Shown: positions 28,801 through 37,282 of the stretch, piece by piece | How the letters are laid out: each line of letters starts with the position of its first letter | Numbering within the stretch: position 1 is the first letter of the stretch | Assembly: GCA_032718475.1 (NCBI GenBank) | Contig: JAUCBJ010007683.1 | Location: 1-53,669, forward strand | DNA length: 53,669 bases | Source of the DNA: Nemertoderma westbladi | Taxonomy: Eukaryota; Xenacoelomorpha; Nemertodermatida; Nemertodermatidae | Direction: 5' to 3' | The notes under the pieces: model-generated | The model's database searches: none | Seen by the model: the letters and a program-made list of their open reading frames with translations, nothing else | Told to the model about the DNA's origin: nothing | Made by a program: the position numbers and the translations under genes

Positions 28801-31585
28801 AGAATCAGACGAGTTCGATGTTTCGCTCATTACTTCTAAGGCTAAGACCATGCCTACTAAGTATATGACGACACCACGAGCCGAGCTACAAGCCGCAACC
28901 CTGTCAACCACCATCGTGAACCTCATACAGACAGAACTACAGTCGAGTTTACAGATATTTTATTGGACTGACGCGACGTTGGTTTTATTTTACATAAACA
29001 ACGACACACTCGAATTCAAGACATTCGTAGCTAACCGTCGCGCGGAAATTCTAGACCGTTCAATAAAAGAGGATTGGCGACATTGTCCCGGACCACAAAA
29101 CCCAGCTGATATTGCGTCGCGAGGAATGATGCCTGAGGAATTCTGTAAACCGGAGAACAAAGAATTTTGGCAACACGGACCCCAATTCTTGCAGAAATCG
29201 ACACAAGATTGGCCTCCGTTATACGACAACAAATCCAACACTATCCCTAAGGACGCCGAAATCAAGAAACCAAAAAAGGGGAAGACAAAGAAAAAGACGA
29301 CGGCGGCAAAACTCAAGAAAAAACCAAAGGCGAAATGGAAAGATATAACTTCAAAGGTCAAGAGAGGAAGACTTGCGAGCCTTTCTAAACCAGACATATC
29401 GCCAGACGGTCAACCAGACACGTTACTAGACGGTCAACCAGACATTCTACCAGACACTAGTGACATACTGACAAACAGTAAAGCCGCAGTTTCCCTATTG
29501 GAGCGGCCTTCTATTGACAAACAACCAGATACGTTACCAGACGTATCGCCAGACACATTACTAGACAGTCGACTAGACATTTTGTCAGAAACATCACAAA
29601 ATGTTCTACCGGACATTAGTAATTTATCGACTAACAGTAAAGCCGCAGTTTCCCTATTGGAGCGGCCTTGTATTGACAAACTACCAATTTTGACACACTT
29701 GAGCAACCATAAGCACGGTGAAACCTCATGTATTACAGATGTGGGTAGTACCTACGCTAATGTAAATACAGGTGTTACTTTGCGCTCAAGAGACATACCG
29801 AACTTGCAACCTATGGTGAAACCTGGGATTAATATCGGCAGAAAAATTAGTTTACCGAAACCCACTGATCCCATAGAGTTCAAACCACCATTAACGATCG
29901 ACTTACAAAGTACCGACAATCAAGGTAAGAAGACAAAGAAGGACAAATTACTTGTAGACCCGGACGGATCAACAGTCAACAAGGGAATACCTACCGGCGG
30001 ACCCGTGGGCCCTTCTAGTAATTCAAAACCTTCCAAAATCTCAATTGACTTACCTGATGACGTCACAAATACTCATGTCGACCGTATTGTAAACCTAACA
30101 GATTCTTGGACAAACGCTTGCCGAAAATTAGCGTGGATTGTACGTTTTGTACAATACGTTAAAGGCAAACGTGACTTTACACGTCGACTTACATTGGCTG
30201 AGATTGACAGGTGTGAAATTAAATTAATTCGCCATTACCAACTGCGATATTTCGCGCGCGAATTCACATCCATAAATCAAGGTCAACCAATCAAGTCGTC
30301 ACCAATATTGAGTTGGAGTCCGATTATTTATAATGGCTTAATTTGTCATAAATCTCGGCTTCAAAACATTGACTTTAACACAAACTTTAGGTACCCAATA
30401 ATAATACCGCAACATCACGAACTACAACGTGCAATGATACTGGATGCACATTTACATCTGAAACACGCTGGAAGACACCACTGTCTTTCCTACTTACGTA
30501 CTAGATTTGTATTAATTAGACCCAGTAAAGCATTAAGTTCAGTGACACGTATGTGTATTATTTGTAAAAAGGTACATTCTAGAATAGGTACCCAAGAAAT
30601 GAGTGAACTACCACAAGCACGACTTCAAGCATTCAGACCACCTTTTACCGAGACTGGAATTGATTGCTTTGGTCCCATACATACGAAACGTGGACGTATA
30701 CTAGTAAAACGCTGGGGACTGATTTTCACATGTATGTCCAGTAGGGCAGTTCATATTGAACGTGTGATGGATCTTTCCACCAACGCGTTTATACTAGCAC
30801 TGCGGCGATTTATCGCTAGACGCGGACTAGTAAAATGCTTGTACTCAGACCAAGGGACAAACTTTGTTGGTGCTCGGAATGAGATTGCTAGAGCCTTTAA
30901 AAAATTAGATCACGATCAAATCTCGAACGAACTGCAACCTCACAAGATTGTTTGGAAGTTCAATCCTCCAGATAGTCCTTGGAGAGGCGGAGTCTGGGAG
31001 AGATTGATTAGATCTATAAAGACAGCCATGGCAAAAGTCATTCCAGTAAACCACATACTGACAGACGACCAACTGACAACATTGTTTGTTGAAATCGAGG
31101 CAATACTAAATACTAGACCAATAGTATTAGTACCCGATGACAAACAATCTCAATTTGCTTTAACACCGGCACACCTGCTTATGCAGGCACCGACTACTTT
31201 GACGCCGATTTCTATTCCAATAGAAAGCGACAGCTACGGTAGAAAAGCGTGGAAAATCACGCAACTACTGGCTAACAAATTCTGGGAAATATGGCAAAAC
31301 CATTATTTGCCCTCTATTTCTGCCAGAACAACTTGGTACAATAACACCCGCGCATTAAAGCCGGGAGATCACGTGCTGTTAGCGGAAGTGAATCTAAAAA
31401 GACGCTTCTGGATAACAGGTGTAATTTTAGCCACACATCCATCTATGGATGGAGTGACAAGGACTGTGACGGTACGGACAATTGACGGTCGTACAGTAGA
31501 CAGACCGACTCAACGTCTCGTACTTCTGGAAGAGACTCGTAACGAGTCTGGAGACTACAAATCTCCACCTAATACTAGTAAATAA
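22850..31585 (+). CDS. BEL1 Gag-Pol polyprotein, 2911 aa, intact
   Basis: A single uninterrupted ORF. Approximate residues: 264-450 Ala/Glu/Gln-rich coiled coil; 611-682 three repeats containing RKTCEPTEQRR; 837-944 DUF1759-like Gag (PPKFSGSSKHWHTFVDYIES, EKFNYLLQTLSGEP); 1094-1160 zinc knuckles (CQYC...H..C, CWRCTRHGHVRKDC, CPSC...H); about 1266 protease motif LDSASSHSYV, with DSA where DSG is usual; about 1600-1850 RT with YVDD at 1786-1789; about 1960-2070 RNase H (FSDASDNGFG, AELQAA, WTDATLVL); about 2130-2414 an unusual low-complexity linker; about 2530-2730 integrase (HHCC zinc site, TGIDCFG, SDQGTNF, WERLIRSIK for the D,D,E triad); about 2828-2900 DUF5641-like tail (PGDHVLLAE). The length is well above the usual BEL polyprotein because of the N-terminal extension and the linker. 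Confidence 0.93.
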   Translation: MSDKQDYTKNTQTDYDSCDGDKSAAEEQQGKTREPTEPTPCASPVHPTGVPDAVVRGDGRTEDFLTVPQPRYRETDMVSSVGSQESVVRSVGGYMAHITRSIGEGQRILDGLTAPMSRFEFYTLQVRVQSKVYKSVDNLVGLQDLARQRQDMDTQLRILEKLMIAREKLIQFKSTIRQIQQEQADQLLGESVSDELLQPEEEQELYRLDGQLKHLTDHLRMCGEDVSDSETVPEYTRETSPVRIESAPGILDQSLVSIRSEIGEISIVTSEISRQQQQHDRQQREAEEQAQLLTAQAAMQEEKLRVANVARISHLQEQAELEAAEMERLELEIAQRTATAELAQQAAAAELERQAAAAESERRAATAELERRAAELEEHKRVSEARAEMKKRQIKAQSAIRQAELEAQQQQTEQREKEVKLHFELGKKARELANAKEDLDLQARDRSMRSRDGHDLDQLEVRHRQIQERMKEGSVGAPGRERQLVKDLCQRFPQVTPMFAPVTTKEPVSIAGSSDISPIHGVTEHRFVIPDKFIPSRATSSPIPKVKVSNPPITDRSSLLTGPALLTTKQVSPPSTPKPVTHYAYPMTFRPTRPLDSNAVIRPPVQFTSQSTTSRKTCEPTEQRRLVETRPFNQCTSQSTTSRKTCEPTEQRRTATRPFNQFTSQSTTSRKTCEPTEQRRSVDDVPKRNVRIRTTQRTRARRPPYPDDSSTSSESDYPKREVFRTGAADEYKRERSDNSFADNPPQNTPTQKALQPTDAISTQQFADILRPVVNKLAQIEERLEEGYTDSSRNSEFEHNRHPKEPQRPVPSNPTSYQGKAPRRDINQVTNQGRETLNVAEEIAKFAARQGLPVQQPPKFSGSSKHWHTFVDYIESQIAVCAFTSREKFNYLLQTLSGEPKRLAETFVGVPDAFELAYDRLTSIYGGTVSMARSVIEELCKGGAITKPVDLLKLADEIKNAITTLRSIGQLDYGNTPTVLLKIIGRLHHRLRREWRKVEYQREERGGFLKLEDVYLLISREAVVETRSNYTDQHIVAEGITLPSSNRQKPQTTSTKTATYTTPTESRQFSDGSRVSAPIGTKQTRQQLGTDFSGCQYCEHLGKRYIGHKLRGCRQFRELNSEERRLQIRPLDSCWRCTRHGHVRKDCPNTDTCPSCGRNHDGLLHTDSHTPTKRFAREHPEAAARCDAAYRKRESKTTPTFVTHIEDCFSEQSGSSDEELEDDDEYSNGDEQPSIALLTTDQLKGFSVIPIKVTGTKGSKRNYAILDSASSHSYVDEKIADVVTDLKQGKHVSYTVSSMHGQRAIPVTRVKLDLDSLLPKSQHSERERSLLPFKDLTFAATKDFSNLLGPVPEQSLEDRKYFRHLGVPECPVNYRSVAMLIGTDQFNLHQVWETRPSAVVAGNAYACRTPIGWYTRAPVRTLDVSDEEDDVQSTCSLLTTNSIHSFSHDVNHTTLQSTKHDRRVTSMISHKEQLIHKVSLELGEKTSQLETPSTTDDRLASLPTPTTSTIPVDIDDDALRNHQMEQAALDKELTEKTIRWLEQDTAEPGSYEPCMSEQEKQSLKIMEDTIHQTKDGHYEVGMLWCSQSPKLINNYPLALRRLHSIRQRLLKDEKAHLQYNTQMETYLTKGYAIRMTNPEIVTDQTYYLPHHYVRHPDKPDKVRVVNDCAALFEGMSLNSELMDGPNMNNYLMGVIMRFRQRQVAFTCDIEAMFHQVKALERDRDSLRFLWYPEGDLSLPPATYQMQVRVFGARDSPNCTMYALKQAARDQKHLYDPEIIKIVERDFYVDDGLQSCDTVERATTVAHQLRDCLASGGFNLTKFASNSAELVDSFGTTERGGGDIDLEFEPLPTTKVLGLFWDPNTDNFRVKVRLDSQENTLTKRSCLSKLSRLFDPLGFISPVILQARIYMRSIWKDGLTWDEPISSDQVDLWKTWEAELSSLEDYSIPRVYFPLQSTFPDNLELHCFSDASDNGFGVAAYLRRQVESDEFDVSLITSKAKTMPTKYMTTPRAELQAATLSTTIVNLIQTELQSSLQIFYWTDATLVLFYINNDTLEFKTFVANRRAEILDRSIKEDWRHCPGPQNPADIASRGMMPEEFCKPENKEFWQHGPQFLQKSTQDWPPLYDNKSNTIPKDAEIKKPKKGKTKKKTTAAKLKKKPKAKWKDITSKVKRGRLASLSKPDISPDGQPDTLLDGQPDILPDTSDILTNSKAAVSLLERPSIDKQPDTLPDVSPDTLLDSRLDILSETSQNVLPDISNLSTNSKAAVSLLERPCIDKLPILTHLSNHKHGETSCITDVGSTYANVNTGVTLRSRDIPNLQPMVKPGINIGRKISLPKPTDPIEFKPPLTIDLQSTDNQGKKTKKDKLLVDPDGSTVNKGIPTGGPVGPSSNSKPSKISIDLPDDVTNTHVDRIVNLTDSWTNACRKLAWIVRFVQYVKGKRDFTRRLTLAEIDRCEIKLIRHYQLRYFAREFTSINQGQPIKSSPILSWSPIIYNGLICHKSRLQNIDFNTNFRYPIIIPQHHELQRAMILDAHLHLKHAGRHHCLSYLRTRFVLIRPSKALSSVTRMCIICKKVHSRIGTQEMSELPQARLQAFRPPFTETGIDCFGPIHTKRGRILVKRWGLIFTCMSSRAVHIERVMDLSTNAFILALRRFIARRGLVKCLYSDQGTNFVGARNEIARAFKKLDHDQISNELQPHKIVWKFNPPDSPWRGGVWERLIRSIKTAMAKVIPVNHILTDDQLTTLFVEIEAILNTRPIVLVPDDKQSQFALTPAHLLMQAPTTLTPISIPIESDSYGRKAWKITQLLANKFWEIWQNHYLPSISARTTWYNNTRALKPGDHVLLAEVNLKRRFWITGVILATHPSMDGVTRTVTVRTIDGRTVDRPTQRLVLLEETRNESGDYKSPPNTSK
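22936..22957 (+). repeat. CTCGCGAG motif copy, gag, frame A
   Basis: GAAGACTCGCGAGCCTACC with the perfect core, read as GKTREPT in gag-pol. Confidence 0.8.
24691..24895 (+). repeat. Gag tandem repeat (three 81-84 bp units) with motif copies
   Basis: Three units encode TSQSTTSRKTCEPTEQRR-type repeats. Each carries the dispersed motif as GGAAGACTTGTGAGCCTACC (motif positions 24691-24712, 24775-24796, 24856-24877). BEL2 has the same array at about 39925-40155, with GGAAGACCTGCGAGCCTACC. Confidence 0.85.
27335..27355 (+). repeat. Diverged motif copy in pol, frame B
   Basis: AGGCTTGCGAGTCTACC, read as RLASLP. The BEL2 equivalent at 42627-42647 is GGAAGGCTTGCGAGTCTATC, closer to consensus at its start. 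Confidence 0.6.
29364..29386 (+). repeat. CTCGCGAG-type motif copy in pol linker, frame B
   Basis: GGAAGACTTGCGAGCCTTTC, read as GRLASLS, at the start of the acidic repeats of the RNase H-integrase linker. Confidence 0.8.
29474..29681 (+). repeat. Two 49-bp repeats in RNase H-integrase linker
   Basis: A 49-bp segment beginning AACAGTAAAGCCGCAGTTTC occurs at 29474-29522 and 29633-29681 with one base difference (SID/CID). Both copies encode NSKAAVSLLERP. Between them the protein is made of QPDTLPD-like acidic repeats. Confidence 0.8.
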
Positions 31586-32245
31586 TTAGGAGTTTACAAA
31601 TAGATTTCCACGTACCTGTACACCGTAGTAAGGACAGCGGTAGAATTCCATTGTCTTTATATGTGAACATTGAGGGTAGTACCCTTATGTGTCACATAGG
31701 AGCGGGATTTGTAGGTATAAGAAATGGAATTCTACTTGGAACTCACAATATTGAGACATTTTCAAAATTTTAGACAATCCATTTGGATTTGAAAAATTTT
31801 TAAAATTTTCTCCAGTGAATAGATTTCAGGGTACAGTCGGGTGGAACTTAAAATTAGAGAAACAAGAGAGGAAGACGTGCGAGCCTTTCTTAAAAATTTT
31901 TAATTAAATTTTACACGGTCTTGTTTCAATAAGTTACGTCAAAATAGACTCCCCTATATTTATTACTAATTCTTGATTGCTTATTTTCTGATAATAGTTT
32001 GGGATCAAAAAGTGAGTATTTTAGACTCACAGCCAGTTTAGCCCAAATTCGTTTTTACTTCGGCAAAAAATTTTAGATAAGAAGCAGCGTGTCATTAAAG
32101 AAACCCTAGATCTTAGGCTATGGGTAGGAGGTTAGAGCGTTGTCGAGCCCAAAGGGCAGACGAAACTCTCACGTCTCCTCACAACTAACTACAAACTCTG
32201 TTGTATTCCCTCTAGTAGTAATGATTATGTAACTACACCCTAATT
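31586..32245 (+). other. Spacer between BEL1 gag-pol and ORF2
   Basis: Non-coding. It contains the motif copy at 31868-31890 and AT-rich repeats of TTTTAAAATTTT type. It is largely conserved in BEL2 (44282-44828). No clear internal promoter was identified; ORF2 could be made from a spliced RNA. Confidence 0.6.
31868..31890 (+). repeat. Motif copy in non-coding spacer (BEL1)
   Basis: GGAAGACGTGCGAGCCTTTC in untranslated sequence. The BEL2 equivalent at 44446-44467 keeps the perfect CTCGCGAG core. Confidence 0.8.
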
Positions 32246-34564
32246 ATGGAGAAAGGGATACAAGGAGAGCCGAGATGGGGATATGATATCCAAGAGGAGG
32301 CAGCAGCGCCATTCGAAAGATTTGGAGCCAAGGACTATACTATATTTGGTATAAAGGAATTATCGGAAAGTACAGCGAAACTCGCAAAGACTAAATATGA
32401 ATGACTCGAACGTATTAAAGAGAAGGCAAAACGCATTAAACGAAAGAATCGAAAGTTTGCGCCAAACCTTCAACGAACTTTACCCGTACGACGCTTTGTG
32501 TGATACGGGAGACATTAGCGAAGACCCCGATACTGAAATTAGTCGTTTGCATCATACCATGCAATACCTGAAGGCGCACGAACCTATGCCCGCGGTACGC
32601 GATGAATTCGATGGAATGCATCTTTACAGACGAACTCGAGGAGACGATAGAGAAACCAAGGAAGCATTTTCGGTTTATAAACTTTATTATCAATGCGGTT
32701 CTTGTATGCGCGAACAACGAAATGCGATTCCGATGCGTTTGAATAAGGAAAATCCCGAACCGATATTGGCAAGGTGTTCGAATCATCAACAACTACGCTA
32801 CCAGGAAGGAGGGTATCCTTTATCGAATCCATATCATTCGTTTGCTATGACCGGACCAAAGGCGGGAGAAACTGTCATTTACCCACCTAAGGTCGTTGAA
32901 CCCGATGTATTTGAACTTACGCTGGACGAGGCAAATCAGTCAACCCGCGAAAAGAAAGAAGCTCTTAGCCTATACAGAGCCTACAAGGCTTTCGAGAAAG
33001 GTGAGATGGAAGAATGGGGCGGAAGACTCGCGAGCCTACCTTACCATTGGACGTCACACGATCAAACTTCAGCTAAAGAGATGACACCGGAAGTTTTCGA
33101 GAGCATAAACTTTGCTCAAAACGTATCGTGGAGATTATGGATGAATCACGGCAGACGCGCGCGCCTATCGGTCACCTTGGTGATGATTTCGAAGTAACTA
33201 CTACGATCACTGACGATCCTTTAGAAGAACTTCTTGAGATAGAAAGGAACCTCCCGAAGAAATCTCAGACGGAGATTCGACAACTTGAAGCAACAGATGC
33301 TATAGTTTGTATACAACCTTCAGAAACCTACCAACCCATAGACCCAGATGATTACGATTATAGTATGGGAGGAAGCGCTCGACCGATTGGAGATCTTATA
33401 TACGAACGAGTGTGGTACCCTGCCAATACGATGTGTAGTAAATGTGGCGTCGCTGGACATCATATGACAAAGTGCAGTGGAAAGCACATTACTACGACTC
33501 AGCTAATCTGTGGATGGTGTGGGGATCAAGGGTCTCATACCTTTTATACTTGCTGGAGATTTATGGCTCAATGTACTTACTGCAATATAAAAGGACATCG
33601 AGCATCTGAATGCCAACTAAGAGACATACCTTATGAACACGAATCTGTAAAACTCGTGAGGAAATTATTTGATGAGTGGGAAGATTTAGCCGACGAACAT
33701 GTATCGGCACAAAGAAGACGGTTTCCGATGAGGGCGCATCTTGGATTTTGGGCGGTAAATCCTCAAACGATGATGTCGGAAGGATATATCTCCGCTATGC
33801 CCCAATATGACGAACTTATCGAGGTAGTCGATATTTTGCCCCACGACAGCGGATTCCGAGTGGTGCGCGAGTATCTACTACAGATTCACCCGGATAACAA
33901 AAACACGTGGAATTTTCAGAAAGTCGTTAATCGGATTACGTATGGTGAATTCGATCGTTTCCGAACTGAAAAGCGGAACAAAGGAGCTTGGTTAACCGTC
34001 GCATGGGCGTACCGAGCCGCGTTTTACCATAAACGTATACGAGCGAGCGTATTCGAGGAAGAGGAGGTCCTAGAGGCGACAAATATACCAGCCACTCCGG
34101 TTGCGCCGTCTGCACGTCACCCTCGGGAGGACGGACAGGGTAGGATCATACGGGTCCAGAAAGTGGGCCAACAATTAAAGAAAATTATTAATGTAGAAGA
34201 ACGCAAGGGAGTTGAGCCGACCATTCGAGTTACTCGGGATACGGTATCACTTCCAAGAGAACCAGTAGGAGGATCGGGACATACACCAGCTGATCAACAG
34301 GGGGCGCAAGCTACTCTTGGGTCTGCGTTGTCCACTTCTCGCGCGTTCCCAGACGTTCTACCAACTGTAGTGACAACTAATCGGTCACGAGGAATCGGTC
34401 GAGGTTTTGGGATGCCAAATAGACGAATTTGCGAGGAAGTAGTCGCACCGTCTCTCAACGTCCCAAGTAAACCAGTGACTCGCCCCATTAGTCCCATATC
34501 GCGAGCAAAGTCACCTGTGCGCAGTTTTCGAGGACGCGGCAGGGCTCGATCTACTAAGCGATAA
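32246..34564 (+). pseudogene. BEL1 ORF2: triple zinc-knuckle protein, damaged
   Basis: Second ORF, downstream of pol. It begins at ATG 32246 (MEKGIQGEPRWGYDI). A 4-bp tandem duplication (ATGA, about 32397-32404) breaks the frame, leaving a stop at about 32402. A deletion relative to BEL2 removes 1411 bp at a 5-bp repeat, AACGT (33120-33124), and brings the reading back to the starting frame. The C-terminal part (33128-34564) keeps three knuckles (CSKCGVAGHHMTKC; CGWCGDQGSHTFYTC with one extra residue; CTYCNIKGHRASEC), then a conserved region (AHLGFWAVNPQTMMSEGYIS) and an RG/RS-rich basic tail (SFRGRGRARSTKR). No signal peptide or membrane segment is seen, so it does not look like Env. I infer a nucleic-acid-binding structural or accessory protein. 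Confidence 0.8.
33021..33040 (+). repeat. CTCGCGAG motif copy in ORF2, frame B
   Basis: GGAAGACTCGCGAGCCTACC with a perfect core, read as GRLASLP; same place in BEL2 (45600-45619). Confidence 0.8.
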
Positions 34565-34584
34565 AAGGGAGGGCAAGGGTGGAC

Positions 34585-34606
34585 GGAAGACTCGTGAGCA
34601 TTTCTT
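34585..34606 (+). repeat. Motif copy in BEL1 3' UTR (1)
   Basis: GGAAGACTCGTGAGCATTTC, 20 bp after the ORF2 stop; the BEL2 equivalent is 48574-48595. Confidence 0.75.
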
Positions 34607-34865
34607 GTGAATTTGTGATTTATTTTGAATTATATGTTTTATATTTAGAAAGTTTTGTATTCTGGAAAAGACTTATATTTTGTAAAACTTATATTTAGTA
34701 AGACTTATATTTGTAAGAATTTATATTTTATATTTGTGATTATTCCGAACTTATGCAATTTATATTATTCCGAACTTATGCAATTTATATTGTTCCGAAT
34801 ATTATGCAATTTATATCTTATAAGCAGTATTTGTATTTACAGTGAAACAGAAAGTAAGAGTAGAT

Positions 34866-34887
34866 GGAAGACTCGTGGGCCTTTCTT
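34866..34887 (+). repeat. Motif copy in BEL1 3' UTR (2)
   Basis: GGAAGACTCGTGGGCCTTTC; the BEL2 equivalent is 49045-49066. Confidence 0.75.
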
Positions 34888-35060
34888 ATAGTTTTATTTG
34901 TAAAGTGTTATATTTTGTATTCAGAAAGTTTTATAGTCAGAAATTTGTGCTCAGAAAGACTCACATTTGTAATTATTCCAAACTTATGCAATCTACATTT
35001 AGGTACGAAAGTATTTGTAATTACTTGAATTTATGCAATATTTGAGATGCAATAGTAGAT

Positions 35061-35082
35061 GGAAGACTCGCGAGCCTTTCTT
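35061..35082 (+). repeat. Motif copy in BEL1 3' UTR (3)
   Basis: GGAAGACTCGCGAGCCTTTC, an exact consensus copy in a segment absent from BEL2. Confidence 0.8.
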
Positions 35083-35369
35083 ATTGTTTTCATTTATTTG
35101 TATTTGTAATTGTTTGAATTTATGCAATATTTGTGATGCAATAGATTTATATTGGTGAATTTAATTTAGATTTATATTGTACTTACTTAGTAAAGCCTTA
35201 AATACGTAAAGTTTGAATTTGTAATTATTTTGTATCGAATCATTACGTAAAAAGGAAGTATTGTTTGAAATTTAATTGTAAATATGTAAGTACGCCCTAA
35301 GTATTCTATAGTTTGATTGATTATTGGTGAAAACCGTATATTTTATGCACGATAATATCCTGTTTTCAT

Positions 35370-35376
35370 GGAGCGG
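35370..35376 (+). promoter_or_regulatory. Polypurine tract of BEL1
   Basis: GGAGCGG directly precedes the 3' LTR; the same sequence precedes the BEL2 LTR (49383-49389). It is short for a polypurine tract, but its position fixes the LTR start. Confidence 0.5.
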
Positions 35377-37277
35377 TATAGAATTATATTCCCTAAATGC
35401 CGTGGATTTTCAAAATTTATTTTTATTCGAATTAACTTTGTAAAGATTGCTTTGAGTTCTCATTCGTATTGGTTCTATCATTTGTACATCTATCGGTCAA
35501 GTGGTTCAGTAGCTCAGTCGGTAGAGCGTTGGAAATTATATCTGTAGTAGGTATTGAGTTCGAATCCTAGTAAGTGCGAATTCTTTTTTGTACAGAATTT
35601 CAACTCATTTAAATTAACCGCTACAAATTAATTGCATTTGTCTGTACCAATGAGACTGTAGTTATTTGATTGTAACCAATGTCGTGCAAGTTATATATTA
35701 GCTGGACCAATAGCTATCTTTAAAACCCCGTTAGAACCCATAGAACAATCGAGAATTTTCTCGATTGATTGCGGCACAAATTTGGTATATAAAGGTGCGA
35801 TTTCGTTCATTAGTTCACCTACTTCAATCTCAATTGCTGATCTACCTTAACTTTCTGTCTTATTTCAGATTACATTGTTTATTGTATAATAGTTATTATA
35901 TCTTTTGTAATAAAAGTCAGAAATACTAGTCACATCTCAGCCCTTTTCTATCTGTTTTATCATGGATTCACTACGGTGAACAAACTCAGGGACAGGATGG
36001 CCGGCTAGAGATCGGGCCGCAGCAATGAACGGGAACATCGGGGGAATGTAGACGAGAGACAACCCGCAATACCATCTAGAGTTATTCGCCCATCGCCTGA
36101 AAGGTTAGACAGCGTTCGATCCTTGCTACCTAAGTGTAAGACCAAAAGATCAAAAAGGTAGACGTAGTGACACGCTGTAAGCCTAAAATTACATCAAAGG
36201 GACTGTACTGTCTTGATTCAGGAAAAACCGCAGTAGACCTTCATATTCCTACGGGGGGGAGAGCGCAGGCAGATACTAGTACGCAGATAGGACGTAGGCA
36301 CACCGGTACGAAGCATACACATTGGTTAGGGTGCAGCAAACTGTACGCTTAACTCTTGCTAAGTACAGGTGCGTCTGTGACTATTTGCCGTACAACGGTG
36401 TCCATTGCATTAGAACTTGTAGGCTAGGGGGGTTGCTGTGTTTTCACCTGAATTAGGATTGTACCGTTCAGGCGGTAGGGCAGTTTACGTACTAGGCGCA
36501 AATAAATTGAGGCTATTAGGGATACTAACATCTACCGTGTCCCCGCCAACGCCCTAATAGGAAGTTACCCGGACTACCTGGGTGACTAAAATTCTAGATA
36601 GGAGCCAGGATAGCTATTAGTACCCGTACGCCTACAGTAGTAAACTAACACATCTCTTCTTAGTATCAGGGACCTGGTACCTAAAATTGCCGAATTCTGG
36701 GCGTAGTATTAACCTTATGCCTGAATTTGAGTCCTGGAAATACGCAAGAGGGGAAGGAACCTTATCATTCGTGAGTATTGGACCTACAAGTTACAAAATT
36801 AGAATATTCGTAAAATGCACACCGTACCCAGTAATTATATATGTGAAGGAGCAAAACTGCTTTTGACCGTTCAGAATTAACACACGCGCGTTAGAAATTA
36901 TTTACACCTCAAAATATATAAAATTAACTTTCGTCCTTACTGCACTTTGCTCGCTAGTTAGACATCTCCAAATATCTGCCTCTGTACCTAGCTAGCGTCC
37001 CTTTGCCCAACCATATAAATCACACCGCGGCAAAGTATACGAGCCTCTTAGTCCGTCAGTGAGTCAGCCTGATTTTAGGATTCGCTGCGCGGGATTTTGT
37101 TTTATCGAAGTTTGTCTGCTCGTAGACTGTTTTCTGCCTCACCGGTTATAAGAGATCGATACTGCAATATATTCGCTTACTTAGAGTTTACTGTTTTGGT
37201 GAGAAGGTCGGATTTATGATTTGATTCACAAACTTTACAGTAGGATATTGCAGGTATTGTTGCTGTCTCTTCAATTA
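35377..37277 (+). repeat. BEL1 3' LTR, 1901 bp
   Basis: Matches the 5' LTR with about six substitutions and no net indel. Differences include GTG/CTG in the tRNA-like unit, ATG/CCC near 35730 and one T/C near 35943. The TATA box lies at 35786-35793 and AATAAA at 35909-35914. A 61-codon frame in U5 is not preserved in BEL2 and is not annotated. Confidence 0.92.
35503..35574 (+). promoter_or_regulatory. tRNA-like A/B-box unit in BEL1 3' LTR
   Basis: Same A box and B box as at 20278 and 20324, with one substitution between the boxes. Confidence 0.65.
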
Positions 37278-37282
37278 CTTGA

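Larger units (their letters stand above)
34565..35376 (+). other. BEL1 3' untranslated region
   Basis: Very AT-rich and built of imperfect repeats of GAACTTATGCAATTTATATT. It contains three motif copies (34585-34606, 34866-34887, 35061-35082). The last lies in a segment, flanked by repeats of TATGCAATATTTG, that BEL2 lacks. It ends at the purine tract before the 3' LTR. Confidence 0.7.
20145..37277 (+). mobile_element. BEL1: BEL/Pao LTR retrotransposon with second ORF
   Basis: A 17.1-kb element with two 1901-bp LTRs (20145-22045 and 35377-37277, constant offset 15232) and target duplication CTTGA (20140-20144 and 37278-37282). Order: LTR, leader with three stem-loops, gag-pol ORF (22850-31585), spacer, damaged ORF2 (32246-34564), AT-rich 3' region, short purine tract, LTR. 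The LTRs differ at only about six places, so the insertion is recent. It lies inside a LINE-A copy. The DUF1759-like Gag, the pol order RT, RNase H, integrase and the DUF5641-like tail place it in BEL/Pao. The LTR ends read TA...TA rather than TG...CA. Confidence 0.93.

Noticed and set aside
32246-34564. ORF2 as a retroviral-type envelope gene
   Set aside because: No signal peptide, no transmembrane segment, and three nucleic-acid-type zinc knuckles instead; only its position is env-like.
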